A stretch of DNA of 37,503 nucleotides. It comes from Trueperaceae bacterium (GTDB lineage: Bacteria; Deinococcota; Deinococci; Deinococcales; Trueperaceae). Both the position numbers and the translations under genes were made by a program. Under the pieces are notes generated by a model. It saw only the letters and a program-made list of their open reading frames with translations, did no database searches and was not told the origin of the DNA. Of the stretch, positions 16,983-25,600 are shown one piece after another; the stretch's first letter is position 1, and each line of letters opens with the position of its first letter. The stretch covers positions 1 to 37,503 of the forward strand of contig JAVLCF010000001.1 in the NCBI GenBank assembly GCA_031581195.1, read 5' to 3'.

Positions 16983-18976
16983 GCCGTCTGCGAGCCTTCC
17001 GGGGCGGGGGACGTCTCCCGGGTCCGCCGCCGCGAGGGCGTCAGGGCGTACGCGGTCCCGAGCGCCATGACGACGCCGCCCACCCAAATCCAGGAGATCA
17101 GCGGGCTGCGCACGACGCGGAGGATCACGAAGTCCTGCCCCTCGCGGACGCCCGCGCCGACGTTCAGGTAGACGTCGTACAGCGGAAGGTACAGCACGTC
17201 GGGGGTGGGGACGTCCATCGACTGCCCGAAGAAGCTGTTGATCTTCGGTCGCAACGTCCCGAGGACCTCCCCGTCCCGCTCGACGCGGACGGTGGCGCCC
17301 GCCCCGATGCGGTACTCGGTCTGCTCGACGAACGTGTCCAGGGCGGTGAACTCGAGGTCGCGGAACACCTGCGTCTCCCCCATCTCGAGGCGGACCTGCT
17401 CGTCGACGCGGTACCCGGAGCTCCCCAGGATGCCGGCGGCCATCACGACGACGCCGAGGTGCACGATCATGCTGCCGAAGCGGCGGCGGTTCTCGAACGC
17501 GTAGTCCCCGATCACCTGCACGACGCTGCGCGTCCCGACCCGGACGCGGGGCACGACCGCGGCGGTCATCAACAGCGCGAACGAGGCGAGGTTCCAGCCG
17601 ATCAGGCCGGTCGTGAGGAGCGGGTAGGGGCCGCGCATGCCGAACGCCGCCGCGACGGCGGCGAAGGCGACGCCGACCCCCGTCATCCAGGCGAGGTTGC
17701 TGCGCAACGTCTGCCAGCGGGCGCGACGCCAGGGCAGCAGCGGCCCGATGCCCATCAGGCCGAGGACGCCCATCCAGAGCGGCAGCGTCGCGGCGTCGAA
17801 GAACGGCGCGCCGACGGTCACCTTGTCGCCGGTGAACGCCTCGACGATCAACGGGAACAACGTCCCGAGCAGGACCGCGAAGGCGATGGCGAGGAACAGC
17901 ACGTTGCCGGCCAGGAAGCTGCCCTCGCGACTGACGGGGTGGTCGAGGTCGGCGCGGTCGCGGACCTGGTCCCACCGCCACGCCATCAGGCCGAGCGAGA
18001 TCACCATCACGATGACGAAGAACGCCAGGAAGGCGGGGCCGACGGGGCCGTCCCCGAAGGCGTGCACGCTGCTCACGACGCCGCTGCGGGTCAGGAACGT
18101 GCCCAGGAGCGTCATGGCGAACGTGAGGATGATCAGGAACAGGTTCCAGGCCTTCAGCATGTGGCGGCGTTGCTGCACCTGCACGCTGTGGATGAAGGCC
18201 GTCGCGGTGAGCCAGGGGATGAAACTGACGTTCTCGACGGGATCCCACGCCCAGTAGCCGCCCCAGCCGAGCACCTCGTAGCTCCACCAGCCGCCCGTGA
18301 CGATCGCGGCGGTCAGGAAGCCCCACCCGATCAGGGTCCAGCGGCGGGTCTGCAGCATCCACTCGCTGCCGGGCCGGCGGGTGATCAACGCCGCCATGGC
18401 GTACGCGAACGGCACCGTCAGGCCGACGAAGCCGAGGTACATCAGGAACGGGTGGACCGCCATCATCCAGTGGTTCTGCAGGAGCGGGTTGGGGCCGGGC
18501 CCGTCGGCGGGGACGGGGTTCATGACCTCGAACGGCGGGGCGATGACGGCGGGCACGAGGACGAAGAACGTCTGCACCGACGCCATCACCGCGAGCGCCC
18601 AGGGGCGCAGCGGGGAGTTGGGTGCACGGAGCGACAACAGCGCCCAGTACCCGCTCAACAGCCAGCCCCACAGGATGAGCGAGCCCTCGAGCGCCGCCCA
18701 GAGGGTCACCATCTTCACCCACACGGGGTTCGCGGCGCGCGACGTCTGCGCGACGTACGAGACGCTGAAGTCGTCGGTGAGCAGCGCGATCTCCATGACG
18801 GCGACCGCGACGCTCATCGCCAGGAACGTCGCGACGCCCGCGAGGCGCGACGAGGTCAGCAGGCCGGCGTCGCGGCGCACCGCGCCGACCCAGGCGGCGA
18901 TCAGGCTCCAGACGCTGAAGGCGAGCGCCAACAGCAGCGAGGCGCTGCCGATGGGGCCGAGGGACAGCTCGTTCAC
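16979..18976 (-). CDS. ccmF: Heme lyase component CcmF
   Basis: Large membrane protein that with CcmH attaches heme from CcmE to apocytochromes. 665 residues, many helices. The WWD heme-handling motif is WGGYWAWDPVEN at residues 238-249, followed by SFIPWLTATAFIHS, with conserved histidines in NHWMMAVHPFLMY and IHSVQVQQRRHM. The C-terminal extracytoplasmic domain before the last helix is present (VRVERDGEVLGTLRP onward). Its ATG overlaps the ccmE stop. Confidence 0.97.
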   Translation of the reverse strand: MNELSLGPIGSASLLLALAFSVWSLIAAWVGAVRRDAGLLTSSRLAGVATFLAMSVAVAVMEIALLTDDFSVSYVAQTSRAANPVWVKMVTLWAALEGSLILWGWLLSGYWALLSLRAPNSPLRPWALAVMASVQTFFVLVPAVIAPPFEVMNPVPADGPGPNPLLQNHWMMAVHPFLMYLGFVGLTVPFAYAMAALITRRPGSEWMLQTRRWTLIGWGFLTAAIVTGGWWSYEVLGWGGYWAWDPVENVSFIPWLTATAFIHSVQVQQRRHMLKAWNLFLIILTFAMTLLGTFLTRSGVVSSVHAFGDGPVGPAFLAFFVIVMVISLGLMAWRWDQVRDRADLDHPVSREGSFLAGNVLFLAIAFAVLLGTLFPLIVEAFTGDKVTVGAPFFDAATLPLWMGVLGLMGIGPLLPWRRARWQTLRSNLAWMTGVGVAFAAVAAAFGMRGPYPLLTTGLIGWNLASFALLMTAAVVPRVRVGTRSVVQVIGDYAFENRRRFGSMIVHLGVVVMAAGILGSSGYRVDEQVRLEMGETQVFRDLEFTALDTFVEQTEYRIGAGATVRVERDGEVLGTLRPKINSFFGQSMDVPTPDVLYLPLYDVYLNVGAGVREGQDFVILRVVRSPLISWIWVGGVVMALGTAYALTPSRRRTRETSPAPEGSQTA

Positions 18977-19401
18977 TGCAGCGTGTCCTTGAGTTCCTCG
19001 AGGTCGACGTGCTCGCCCTCCGCCGGCGCTTCGTACACCTCGCTGTGCTTCACGAGGAGGTTGTCGCTGACGAAGACGCCGTCCTCGAAGCGGCCCTCGA
19101 CGACGACGCCGGTGTTCTCCTGGAACAGTTCGGGGGGCGTCCCGCGGTGGCGGACGGGGTAGGTCTCGAGGCTGTCGGTGACCTGGAAGGCCAGCTGCAG
19201 CTCGCGATCGTCGAAGTCGATCGAGCCGGTCTGGACGATCCCGCCGAGCCGAATCCGTCGCTCGTCGTAGCGGTCGGGTTCCGCGGCGTACTCGCTGGGC
19301 AGCACGAAGTAGACGAGCCCGTCCCCGAGCGCGCGCTGGATCAGGAAGCCCGACGCCGCCAACACCCCGACGCCGAGCAGGCCGTAGATCAGTCGCTTCA
19401 C
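18973..19401 (-). CDS. ccmE: Heme chaperone CcmE
   Basis: Periplasmic carrier that binds heme covalently before handing it to CcmF. 142 residues: one N-terminal anchor helix and an OB-fold domain. The heme-binding histidine is H119 in KHSEVYEAP, with Y123 as the expected axial ligand. The usual motif is HDExY, so the Asp is replaced by Ser here. The GTG start has a strong GGAGGAGGA site, which lies in the coding region of ccmD; the stop of ccmD overlaps it (GTGA). Confidence 0.95.
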   Translation of the reverse strand: MKRLIYGLLGVGVLAASGFLIQRALGDGLVYFVLPSEYAAEPDRYDERRIRLGGIVQTGSIDFDDRELQLAFQVTDSLETYPVRHRGTPPELFQENTGVVVEGRFEDGVFVSDNLLVKHSEVYEAPAEGEHVDLEELKDTLQ

Positions 19402-19529
19402 GATTCCTCCTCCTCGGCGCGGAGGCGCTTCGCGCGCCACGCCAGGTAGATCAGGTAGCCGCCGTAGGCCAGCGGCAACTGCAGCCAGGCGGCCGCCACC
19501 CACGCCCAGGGGCCCCAGGCGTCAAACAC
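19398..19529 (-). CDS. ccmD: Cytochrome c maturation protein CcmD
   Basis: Tiny membrane protein of 43 residues that stabilises the CcmABC heme-release complex. The sequence starts MFDAWGPWAWVAAAWLQLPL, has one membrane helix containing AYGGYLIYLAWRAKRLR, and ends in a run of glutamates: the CcmD pattern of a helix followed by a basic and then acidic tail. GTG start 8 bases inside the end of ccmC; stop overlapping ccmE. The position between ccmC and ccmE is the canonical one. Confidence 0.85.
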   Translation of the reverse strand: MFDAWGPWAWVAAAWLQLPLAYGGYLIYLAWRAKRLRAEEEES

Positions 19530-20247
19530 GGACGGCGTCCCCGCCCCCCGGACCGCGGCGGGTGCGGCGCATCTCGAGGTCGTGCTCGGCGAGCGAGATG
19601 CGCATCCGCTCGGCGAGCAACCAGGCGAACGTGAGCGCCGCCGCGGCGACGTTGACGAGCAGGACGTTCAGCATCGTGGCGTCCATCGTCACGCCCCCGC
19701 CGGTCAGGTCGATCGACTTCGCGGGGTGCAGCGTCCGGAACCACTCCGCCGCGAGGTAGTTCAGCGGGAGGCTGGCGAGCACCACGATGAGGATGACGGC
19801 GCTCACGCGGCCCCGGCGCTGCGGTTCGTCGATCAGGCCGCGCACGATGAACACCCCGGCGAGCAGGGTCACCATGAGGGCGGTGAGGGTGAGTTTCGCG
19901 TCCCACGTCCAGAAGGTGTTGAGGGTCGGTTTGGAGTACGTCATGCCGCCGAGGATCGTCAGCGCCCCGAACAGGAGGGCGGTCTCGGCCGCCGCGACGC
20001 TGAGCGCGTCGTAGCGCCGCGCGCCGCGCCACAGGAAGGCGATGCCGGCGAACGCCGCGACGGCGACGGCGAGGAACGACACCCAGGCGACGCTGACGTG
20101 GGCGTACATGACGCGGATCAGCTCCCCCTGGTTGACGTCGGGCGGGCTGAGGCGGAGGCCGGCCCACGCGCCGACGAGGGCGGAGAGGACGGCGACGCCG
20201 GCCAACGCGTTCAGCCAGGTGGGCCGGCGCGACGAGGCGAGGTTCAT
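19522..20247 (-). CDS. ccmC: Heme handling protein CcmC
   Basis: Inner-membrane protein that loads heme onto CcmE together with CcmA, B and D. 241 residues with six helices. The WWD-type tryptophan-rich motif is FWTWDAKLT at residues 112-120, flanked by histidines H50 (MYAHVS) and one in RTLHPAKS, the expected axial ligands. The motif is shorter in tryptophan than the E. coli version. ATG start with GGGAG about 10 bases upstream. A 70-base gap with a palindromic hairpin separates it from ccmB. Confidence 0.95.
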   Translation of the reverse strand: MNLASSRRPTWLNALAGVAVLSALVGAWAGLRLSPPDVNQGELIRVMYAHVSVAWVSFLAVAVAAFAGIAFLWRGARRYDALSVAAAETALLFGALTILGGMTYSKPTLNTFWTWDAKLTLTALMVTLLAGVFIVRGLIDEPQRRGRVSAVILIVVLASLPLNYLAAEWFRTLHPAKSIDLTGGGVTMDATMLNVLLVNVAAAALTFAWLLAERMRISLAEHDLEMRRTRRGPGGGDAVRV

Positions 20248-20275
20248 GGGCGGCGGGCTCCCTTCGGCTTCGGGC

Positions 20276-20298
20276 CGCCCCCGCGAAGGCGGGGATCC
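20276..20298. repeat. REP-like palindromic hairpin between ccmB and ccmC
   Basis: CCCCGC-GAAG-GCGGGG (20279-20294) followed by ATCC. This is the widespread type of intergenic palindrome found in many genomes (C-rich arm, short GAA-type loop, G-rich arm, then ATCC). It sits in the only sizeable gap inside the ccm operon and could affect mRNA stability. Confidence 0.45.
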
Positions 20299-20317
20299 GG
20301 GCGGGGTTCGTGCGGGG

Positions 20318-20995
20318 TCATTCCTCGACCACGACGTGGAAGATGGCGCTCGTGACGACCAGGTACATCAGATCGAATCCTGCCAGCAACTGTACCCAGT
20401 CGCCCGCGAGGGACGTGTCACCCGCGATCATCACGGCGTCGGTCGCGCGGACCGCGGCGAGCAGGACCGGCACGACGACGGGGAACATCAACACCGGCAA
20501 CAGCGACTCGCGGGCGGCGAGGTTGGCGGTCAACGCCGCGTAGAACGTCGCGATGATCGCGAACCCGAGCGTCCCGAGCGCGACCGTGGCGAGCAGGACC
20601 GGGAGGCCGCCCGCGATCGGGGCGTCGAACAACAGCGCCGCGACCGGCAGCAGCAGCGCCCCGAGGAGCGTCATCGTCCCCCAGTTCGCCAGCAGTTTGC
20701 CGAGGAACACCGCGGCGCGGGGCACCGGCAGCGTCAACAGCGCCTCGAAGGCGCCGCCCTCGAGGTCGCTCTGGTACGCCTGCGCCGCGCTGATCACGCC
20801 GCTGAACGCCAGCGCGACCCACAGCGCGCCGGGCGCGGCGCGCGTCATGAGGTCCGCGTCCCGCCCGAGCGCGAACGCCAACACGACCAGCGTGACGCTG
20901 CTGAAGAACACCGTCGCGACCGTCGCCGCGCGGCTCCGCGCTTCGCTGCGCAGGTCCTTGCCGGCGATCGCGAGCAGCGCGCGGACGTCGTTCAC
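20318..20995 (-). CDS. ccmB: Heme exporter membrane subunit CcmB
   Basis: Membrane permease of the CcmAB ABC complex, which frees holo-CcmE from CcmC. 225 residues, six helices. Family features: LAIAGKDLRSEARSR at the N-terminus, YQSDLEGGAFEALLTLPVPR with the Asp/Glu-rich loop, and FPVVVPVLLAA. Starts at GTG overlapping the ccmA stop (GTGA), the same coupling as the other pairs. Confidence 0.94.
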   Translation of the reverse strand: MNDVRALLAIAGKDLRSEARSRAATVATVFFSSVTLVVLAFALGRDADLMTRAAPGALWVALAFSGVISAAQAYQSDLEGGAFEALLTLPVPRAAVFLGKLLANWGTMTLLGALLLPVAALLFDAPIAGGLPVLLATVALGTLGFAIIATFYAALTANLAARESLLPVLMFPVVVPVLLAAVRATDAVMIAGDTSLAGDWVQLLAGFDLMYLVVTSAIFHVVVEE

Positions 20996-21726
20996 GGCGC
21001 CGCCTCGCGGTGCAGGGCCCCCTGCTCGAGGTGGATCGTCGCGTCGACGAACCGCGCCAGGCGGGCCGGTTCGTGGCTGGCGACGAGCACCGTCCGCGCG
21101 TCGCGGCGAGCGCCCTCCAGAAGCTGGTCGACGAGTCGGCGGCCGTCCTCGTCGAGGCTGGCGTACGGCTCGTCGAGGAGCCACAGGGGGGCGTCGGTCA
21201 ACAGGAGGCGGGCGAGGGCGAGCCGGCGCTTCATGCCGCTCGAGAACACCCGCACGAGGCGGTTGCCGTGCGCGGCCAGGCCGACGCGCTCGAGGGCGGC
21301 GTCGGCGTCGGCGGGCGGGCGGCGCAGGAGGGTGGTGGCGAGCCGCAGGTTCTCGCGGGCGGTGAGCGCCCCGTACGTGCCGGGCGCGACGCTCAGGTAG
21401 GCGACGTGACGTCGGACGGCGGCCGCCTCGCGGGCGAGGTCGTGTCCGAACACCGCGCCCCGCCCGGCGCTGGGCCGGAGGCGGGTCGCCAGCAGCCGCA
21501 ACAGCGTCGTCTTGCCCGAGCCGTTGTGCCCGCGCAGCATCACGATGCGGCCGGCGGTGACCTCCAGGTGCACGTCGCGCAGGACGCGTTCGCGGCCCCA
21601 GCGGCGATCGACGCCCGCGAGGGCGATGGCGGGGACGGCGTCCGAGGGGGCCGCCGGATGGGCGCCCGCCGGGGGCGGGCCCGCACCGGCCGGTGCGTTC
21701 GAAGCGTCGTCCGCCGCGTCGTTCAT
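20992..21726 (-). CDS. ccmA: Heme exporter ATPase CcmA
   Basis: ATP-binding subunit of CcmAB, cytoplasmic face. 244 residues. Walker A is GHNGSGKTT (66-74), the ABC signature is FSSGMKRRLALAR (typical of CcmA, differing from LSGGQ), Walker B is LWLLDEPYASLD and the H-loop is VASHEP. The first 30 residues are an extra Ala/Pro-rich extension. ATG overlapping the ccdA stop. Confidence 0.95.
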   Translation of the reverse strand: MNDAADDASNAPAGAGPPPAGAHPAAPSDAVPAIALAGVDRRWGRERVLRDVHLEVTAGRIVMLRGHNGSGKTTLLRLLATRLRPSAGRGAVFGHDLAREAAAVRRHVAYLSVAPGTYGALTARENLRLATTLLRRPPADADAALERVGLAAHGNRLVRVFSSGMKRRLALARLLLTDAPLWLLDEPYASLDEDGRRLVDQLLEGARRDARTVLVASHEPARLARFVDATIHLEQGALHREAAP

Positions 21727-22430
21727 AGCCGCTCGAACAACCAATCGGGCGTGAACTGCAGCAGCCAGGTGTTGAGGCGGGTGTACGTCCCCGTCACCAT
21801 CAGCACGCCGGCGAGCAGCAACAGCGCGCCGGAGGTGCGTTCGATCCACGGGAGCCACGAGCGCACCCGGCGGGAGACGCGCAGGAACTGCTCCAGCGCG
21901 AGGGCGGCGGCCAGGAACGGCACCGCCAGCCCGAGGCTGTACACCGCCAGCATCGTCACGCCGTCGAGCAGCGTGCCGGTCGCGCCGGCCAGCGTCAGGA
22001 TCCCGCCGAGCACCGGCCCGATGCACGGCGTCCAGCCCGCCGCGAACGCCATCCCGAGCAGGATGGCGCCCCACGGGGTGGAGGCGTCGTGGGTGGCGTG
22101 CACGCGGGTGTCGCGCATCAGGACCGGGAGCCGGATGACGCCGAGCAGCACCAGCCCGAAGGCGATCACGAGGACGCCCCCCACGATCGTGAGCGCCTCG
22201 CGGTGGTCGCGCAACAGCGACCCGAGCGCCGAAGCCGACGCGCCGAGCCCGATGAAGATCAGCGAGAAGCCGACGACGAACAGCGAGGCGTTGCGCAGCA
22301 GCAGGCGGCGCGACGTGGCGCCGCTGCCGCCGACGTAGGCGAGGTAGGAGGGCACGAGCGGAAGGACGCACGGCGAGAGGAACGACAGCAGCCCGGCGGT
22401 GAAGGCGAGGGAGAGGGTCGGCGTCATCAC
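21723..22430 (-). CDS. ccdA: Thiol-disulfide transporter CcdA
   Basis: Carries electrons from cytoplasmic thioredoxin across the membrane to CcmG. 235 residues, about six helices. The two redox cysteines are C21 (FLSPCVLPLVPSY) and C136 (GWTPCIGPV), each in a Pro-Cys context as expected for CcdA/DsbD. First gene of the ccm operon. Either the GTG at 22430 or the ATG at 22427 may be the start; neither has a ribosome binding site. A possible -10, TAGCAT (22448-22443), gives a leader of a few bases. Confidence 0.93.
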   Translation of the reverse strand: MMTPTLSLAFTAGLLSFLSPCVLPLVPSYLAYVGGSGATSRRLLLRNASLFVVGFSLIFIGLGASASALGSLLRDHREALTIVGGVLVIAFGLVLLGVIRLPVLMRDTRVHATHDASTPWGAILLGMAFAAGWTPCIGPVLGGILTLAGATGTLLDGVTMLAVYSLGLAVPFLAAALALEQFLRVSRRVRSWLPWIERTSGALLLLAGVLMVTGTYTRLNTWLLQFTPDWLFERL

Positions 22431-22442
22431 GAGCGAGTATCC

Positions 22443-22448
22443 ATGCTA
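22443..22448 (-). promoter_or_regulatory. Possible -10 of the ccdA-ccm operon
   Basis: TAGCAT on the minus strand, 12 bases before the GTG start. Spacing is longer than in the other leaderless genes here, so this is weaker. Confidence 0.35.
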
Positions 22449-22543
22449 CCCCGCGCCCCCGTCCCGCCCGCGCGGACATGGTGGGTGGGGCGGAACGCCA
22501 CGGTACCCCACGTGTCCCAAAAGTCCTGAACCCATACGCAGGG

Positions 22544-22573
22544 TTGCACATCCAACCGATTCCTTGCTATTCC
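22544..22573 (+). promoter_or_regulatory. Promoter of the giant surface protein gene
   Basis: TTGCAC, an 18-base spacer, then TATTCC with TG one base upstream (extended -10). It lies in a stretch with visibly more A and T than its surroundings. The start point near 22580 leaves a leader of about 50 bases ending in GAGGAGG. Confidence 0.45.
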
Positions 22574-22632
22574 TTACCGCCGTGTTACGTCGCGCCGTTT
22601 TCGTCGCGGCCCAGACCTCGAGGAGGTACGCG

Positions 22633-25600
22633 ATGGTGGAGACGGCGCTTGGAGCGGTTTCGAGAGGGGTGCGTACGGTCCGAGGGACGGCGACCTTCGC
22701 GGCGCTCCTCACCCTGCTTGCGATGGGGTCGGTCCAGGCGGAGACCACCCCCTGCGACCTGCTCATGGGCGGGACCTACGACGCGGCCACGGGCACCTGT
22801 TACCTGACCTTTGGACAAAACAAGTCGGTGACCCTCGACGTGCCGGGAGGGATCGACACCCTCGACGTGTATCTGCAAGGGGGTTCCGGCGGGGGTGCCT
22901 TCGCAAACTCCAACCACGGGTATGGGGGCCAGGGCGGGCGCGTCCGGGGGCGCGTCGGCGTCACGCCGGGCCAGCAACTTCACATCGTCACCGGGTACAT
23001 GGACGCCTTCAGTGGTGGTTCGGGGGGTGGCTATTCGGGATGCTCGCGGGGCGGCGGCGGCGGCAGGGCCTCCGGCGTGTTCGACGGCAACCGCGCGCGC
23101 AGCAACGAGGCGCTGCTGGTCGCCGGCGGCGGCGGGGGGGCGGCGGGATCCCAACACTGCAAGCACAACTTCGCCTCCAACGGAGGCCACAGCTTCAACA
23201 ACCGCACGAACATCTCTTGGAGGTCCATCGGGTCGCGTGGAGGTGGTGGACGCGGCGGCTCCTTTGATACCGCGACCAACGGCGGTGGGACCGGCGGGGG
23301 TGGCGCCGGTGGCGGTGCCGGAGGGCGAGGTGGCACGTCGGGTTCGCGCAGCACCGCCGGAGGGGGCGGCGGCTCCGCCTACCGCGACGGTCGCGTCGCC
23401 GCCTACGCGTTCGGTCGTGGCAACAACTTCAAGGACGTCGCGGGGAACACCCCGTGGGCGTCGATCCGCTACGACGCGGGCGTCAGCGTGCTCTCACTGG
23501 TGCGGGGCGACGCGAACCCAACCAACGCTTCGCGCGTGCGCTTCGACGTCACCTTCAGCGAGGCCGTCGGCGGAGTCGACGCCGACGCCTTCGTTCCCAC
23601 CGGCGACGTGGGAGGAAGCATCGTCGGCGTCGCGGGCGACGGCGCCTCGTACGAGGTGACCGTCGACCTCGACGCCGGCGACGAAGGGGTCGCCGGACTG
23701 CGCGTTCGCGCCGACGCCGGCATCACCTCCCTCGCGACGAACCTGGGGCTGGTGGCCGACCACGACACCGGCGAGACGTACGACGTCGACGTCACGCCTC
23801 CGCACGTCGAGGACGGATCGATCGCCGTCACGGGGGCGAGCTCCGCCGACGGGTTCGCGGTGGGCGACGCGCTGACGTTGACGTGGGACGACGCGGCCTC
23901 GGGGGAGGCCTTCGGGTACGCCCGGATCGCCGTCGACCTCGCCGAGGTCGAGGGGCCGTCGGACGCCGCCGCGGTCTCGTCGAGCGACGGGTGGACGACG
24001 ACGTACGACGTCCCGGCCGGCGACGACGCCTGGCGCGACGCCGCGCTCCACGTCACCGTGGAGGATGCGGCCGGCAACGTGACGGACGTCCCCAGCGCCG
24101 TGCTCGTGAACGTCGACGGGATCGTGCCGGAGGTTCGCCCCACCGCGCTGCAGATTGCCGGCGGCACCGGTCCCGGCGGCGGCTACCAGGTCGGTGACCA
24201 GGTGAGCGTGACGTGGGCCGCCGCGGCGGAGGGCGCCGGCGTCCACGCCGTCCACGCCGACCTGAGCGCCTTCGGGCAAGGGGCCGACGTCGCGCTCGTG
24301 TCGACCTCCGACACCACGTGGACGGGCACGTGGGAGGTGACGCAAACCGTCGATGCGACGGTCGACGTCGAGGTCCGCGCCACCCGCCCGTCGGGCAACG
24401 AGGGAACGGCCACCGTCCCGGTCCGCGTCGCTTCGCTCGACGACTCCGTCGTTCGCGTCGCCGCTCCGGCGGCGGTGTCGACCGAGCACCCTGAGGCGTT
24501 CATCTCCGTCGAACTGCGCGACGCACGTGGCGGCGCGATGGGCGCGAGCGCGGGGACCGTGGAGCTCACCACCGATCGGGGGACGCTCGGAGAGGTCGAG
24601 GACCGAGGCGATGGGCGCTACACGGCGGTGCTGACCGCCGCGCCGGAGGCGGGGGGTGGGACCGCGACGATCGCCGCGACGTTGGACGGTGCGCCCATCG
24701 ACGCGACGGCGACGGTGCGGGTCGACTTCGCGGCGCCCGTCGTGTCGGCCGGCGACGTCACGGTCACCGGGGCCACGGGCCCCGACGGGCGCTACCGGAT
24801 CGGCGACGTTCTCACGATCACCTGGAACGATCCCGAGGCGGGCGGCGCCAACGCCGACGTCGAGGCGGTCACGGTCGATGCGTCGGCGCTCGGAGGGGCC
24901 GACGACGTCGCCGCGACCGCCGCGGGGAGCACGTGGACCGCCGCGTACACCGTCGCGAACACCGGTGTGGCCGGAGACGCCCTGCGGATCGGTCTGCGCG
25001 TGCGCGACGGGTCCGGAAACGTCGCTACGGCGTCGCGCGTCGCCGAACTCGCGGTCGACGCCGCCGCCCCGGTCGTGACGCGCGAGAACCTGCGGACGTC
25101 GGGCGGGACGGGCACGAACGGAGCGTTCCGGGCGGGCGACGTCGTGACCGCCACCTGGCGGGCGGGGGCGACCGGGGACGGCAACGTCGACGTCTCGAGC
25201 GTGACCCTCGATTTCGGGGCGGTGGGGGGCCCGACGTCCGCGCCCGCCACGCAGGACGGGGACACCTGGCGTGCCGCGTGGACGCTGCCCGACCCGTTGG
25301 CGGTCGACCGGTCGGACGCCACGATCGGCCTCACGGCCGACGACGCGGCGGGCAACGTCACGACGTTCAGCTCGTCCCCCTTCGAGGTGGATGGCGTCGC
25401 GCCGACCGTGACGTCGGCCGCGCTGACGGTCCAGGGCGCGAGTGCCGCCGGTGGGGTCTTCAAGGTGGGCGACGTCGTCGAGGTGCGCTGGGACGACGGG
25501 CCGAGCGGCGACGCGAACGCCGACACGATCGCCGGAGTGGAGGTCGACTTCGGGGCGTTCGGTGGTCCGGAGCGGCGGACGGCGACGCGGGAGGGCGACG

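Noticed and set aside
16983-18722. Upstream extension of ccmG to about 760 residues
   Set aside because: The extra part is an out-of-frame shadow of ccmF; ccmG starts at the GTG overlapping the ccmF stop and its domain begins there.
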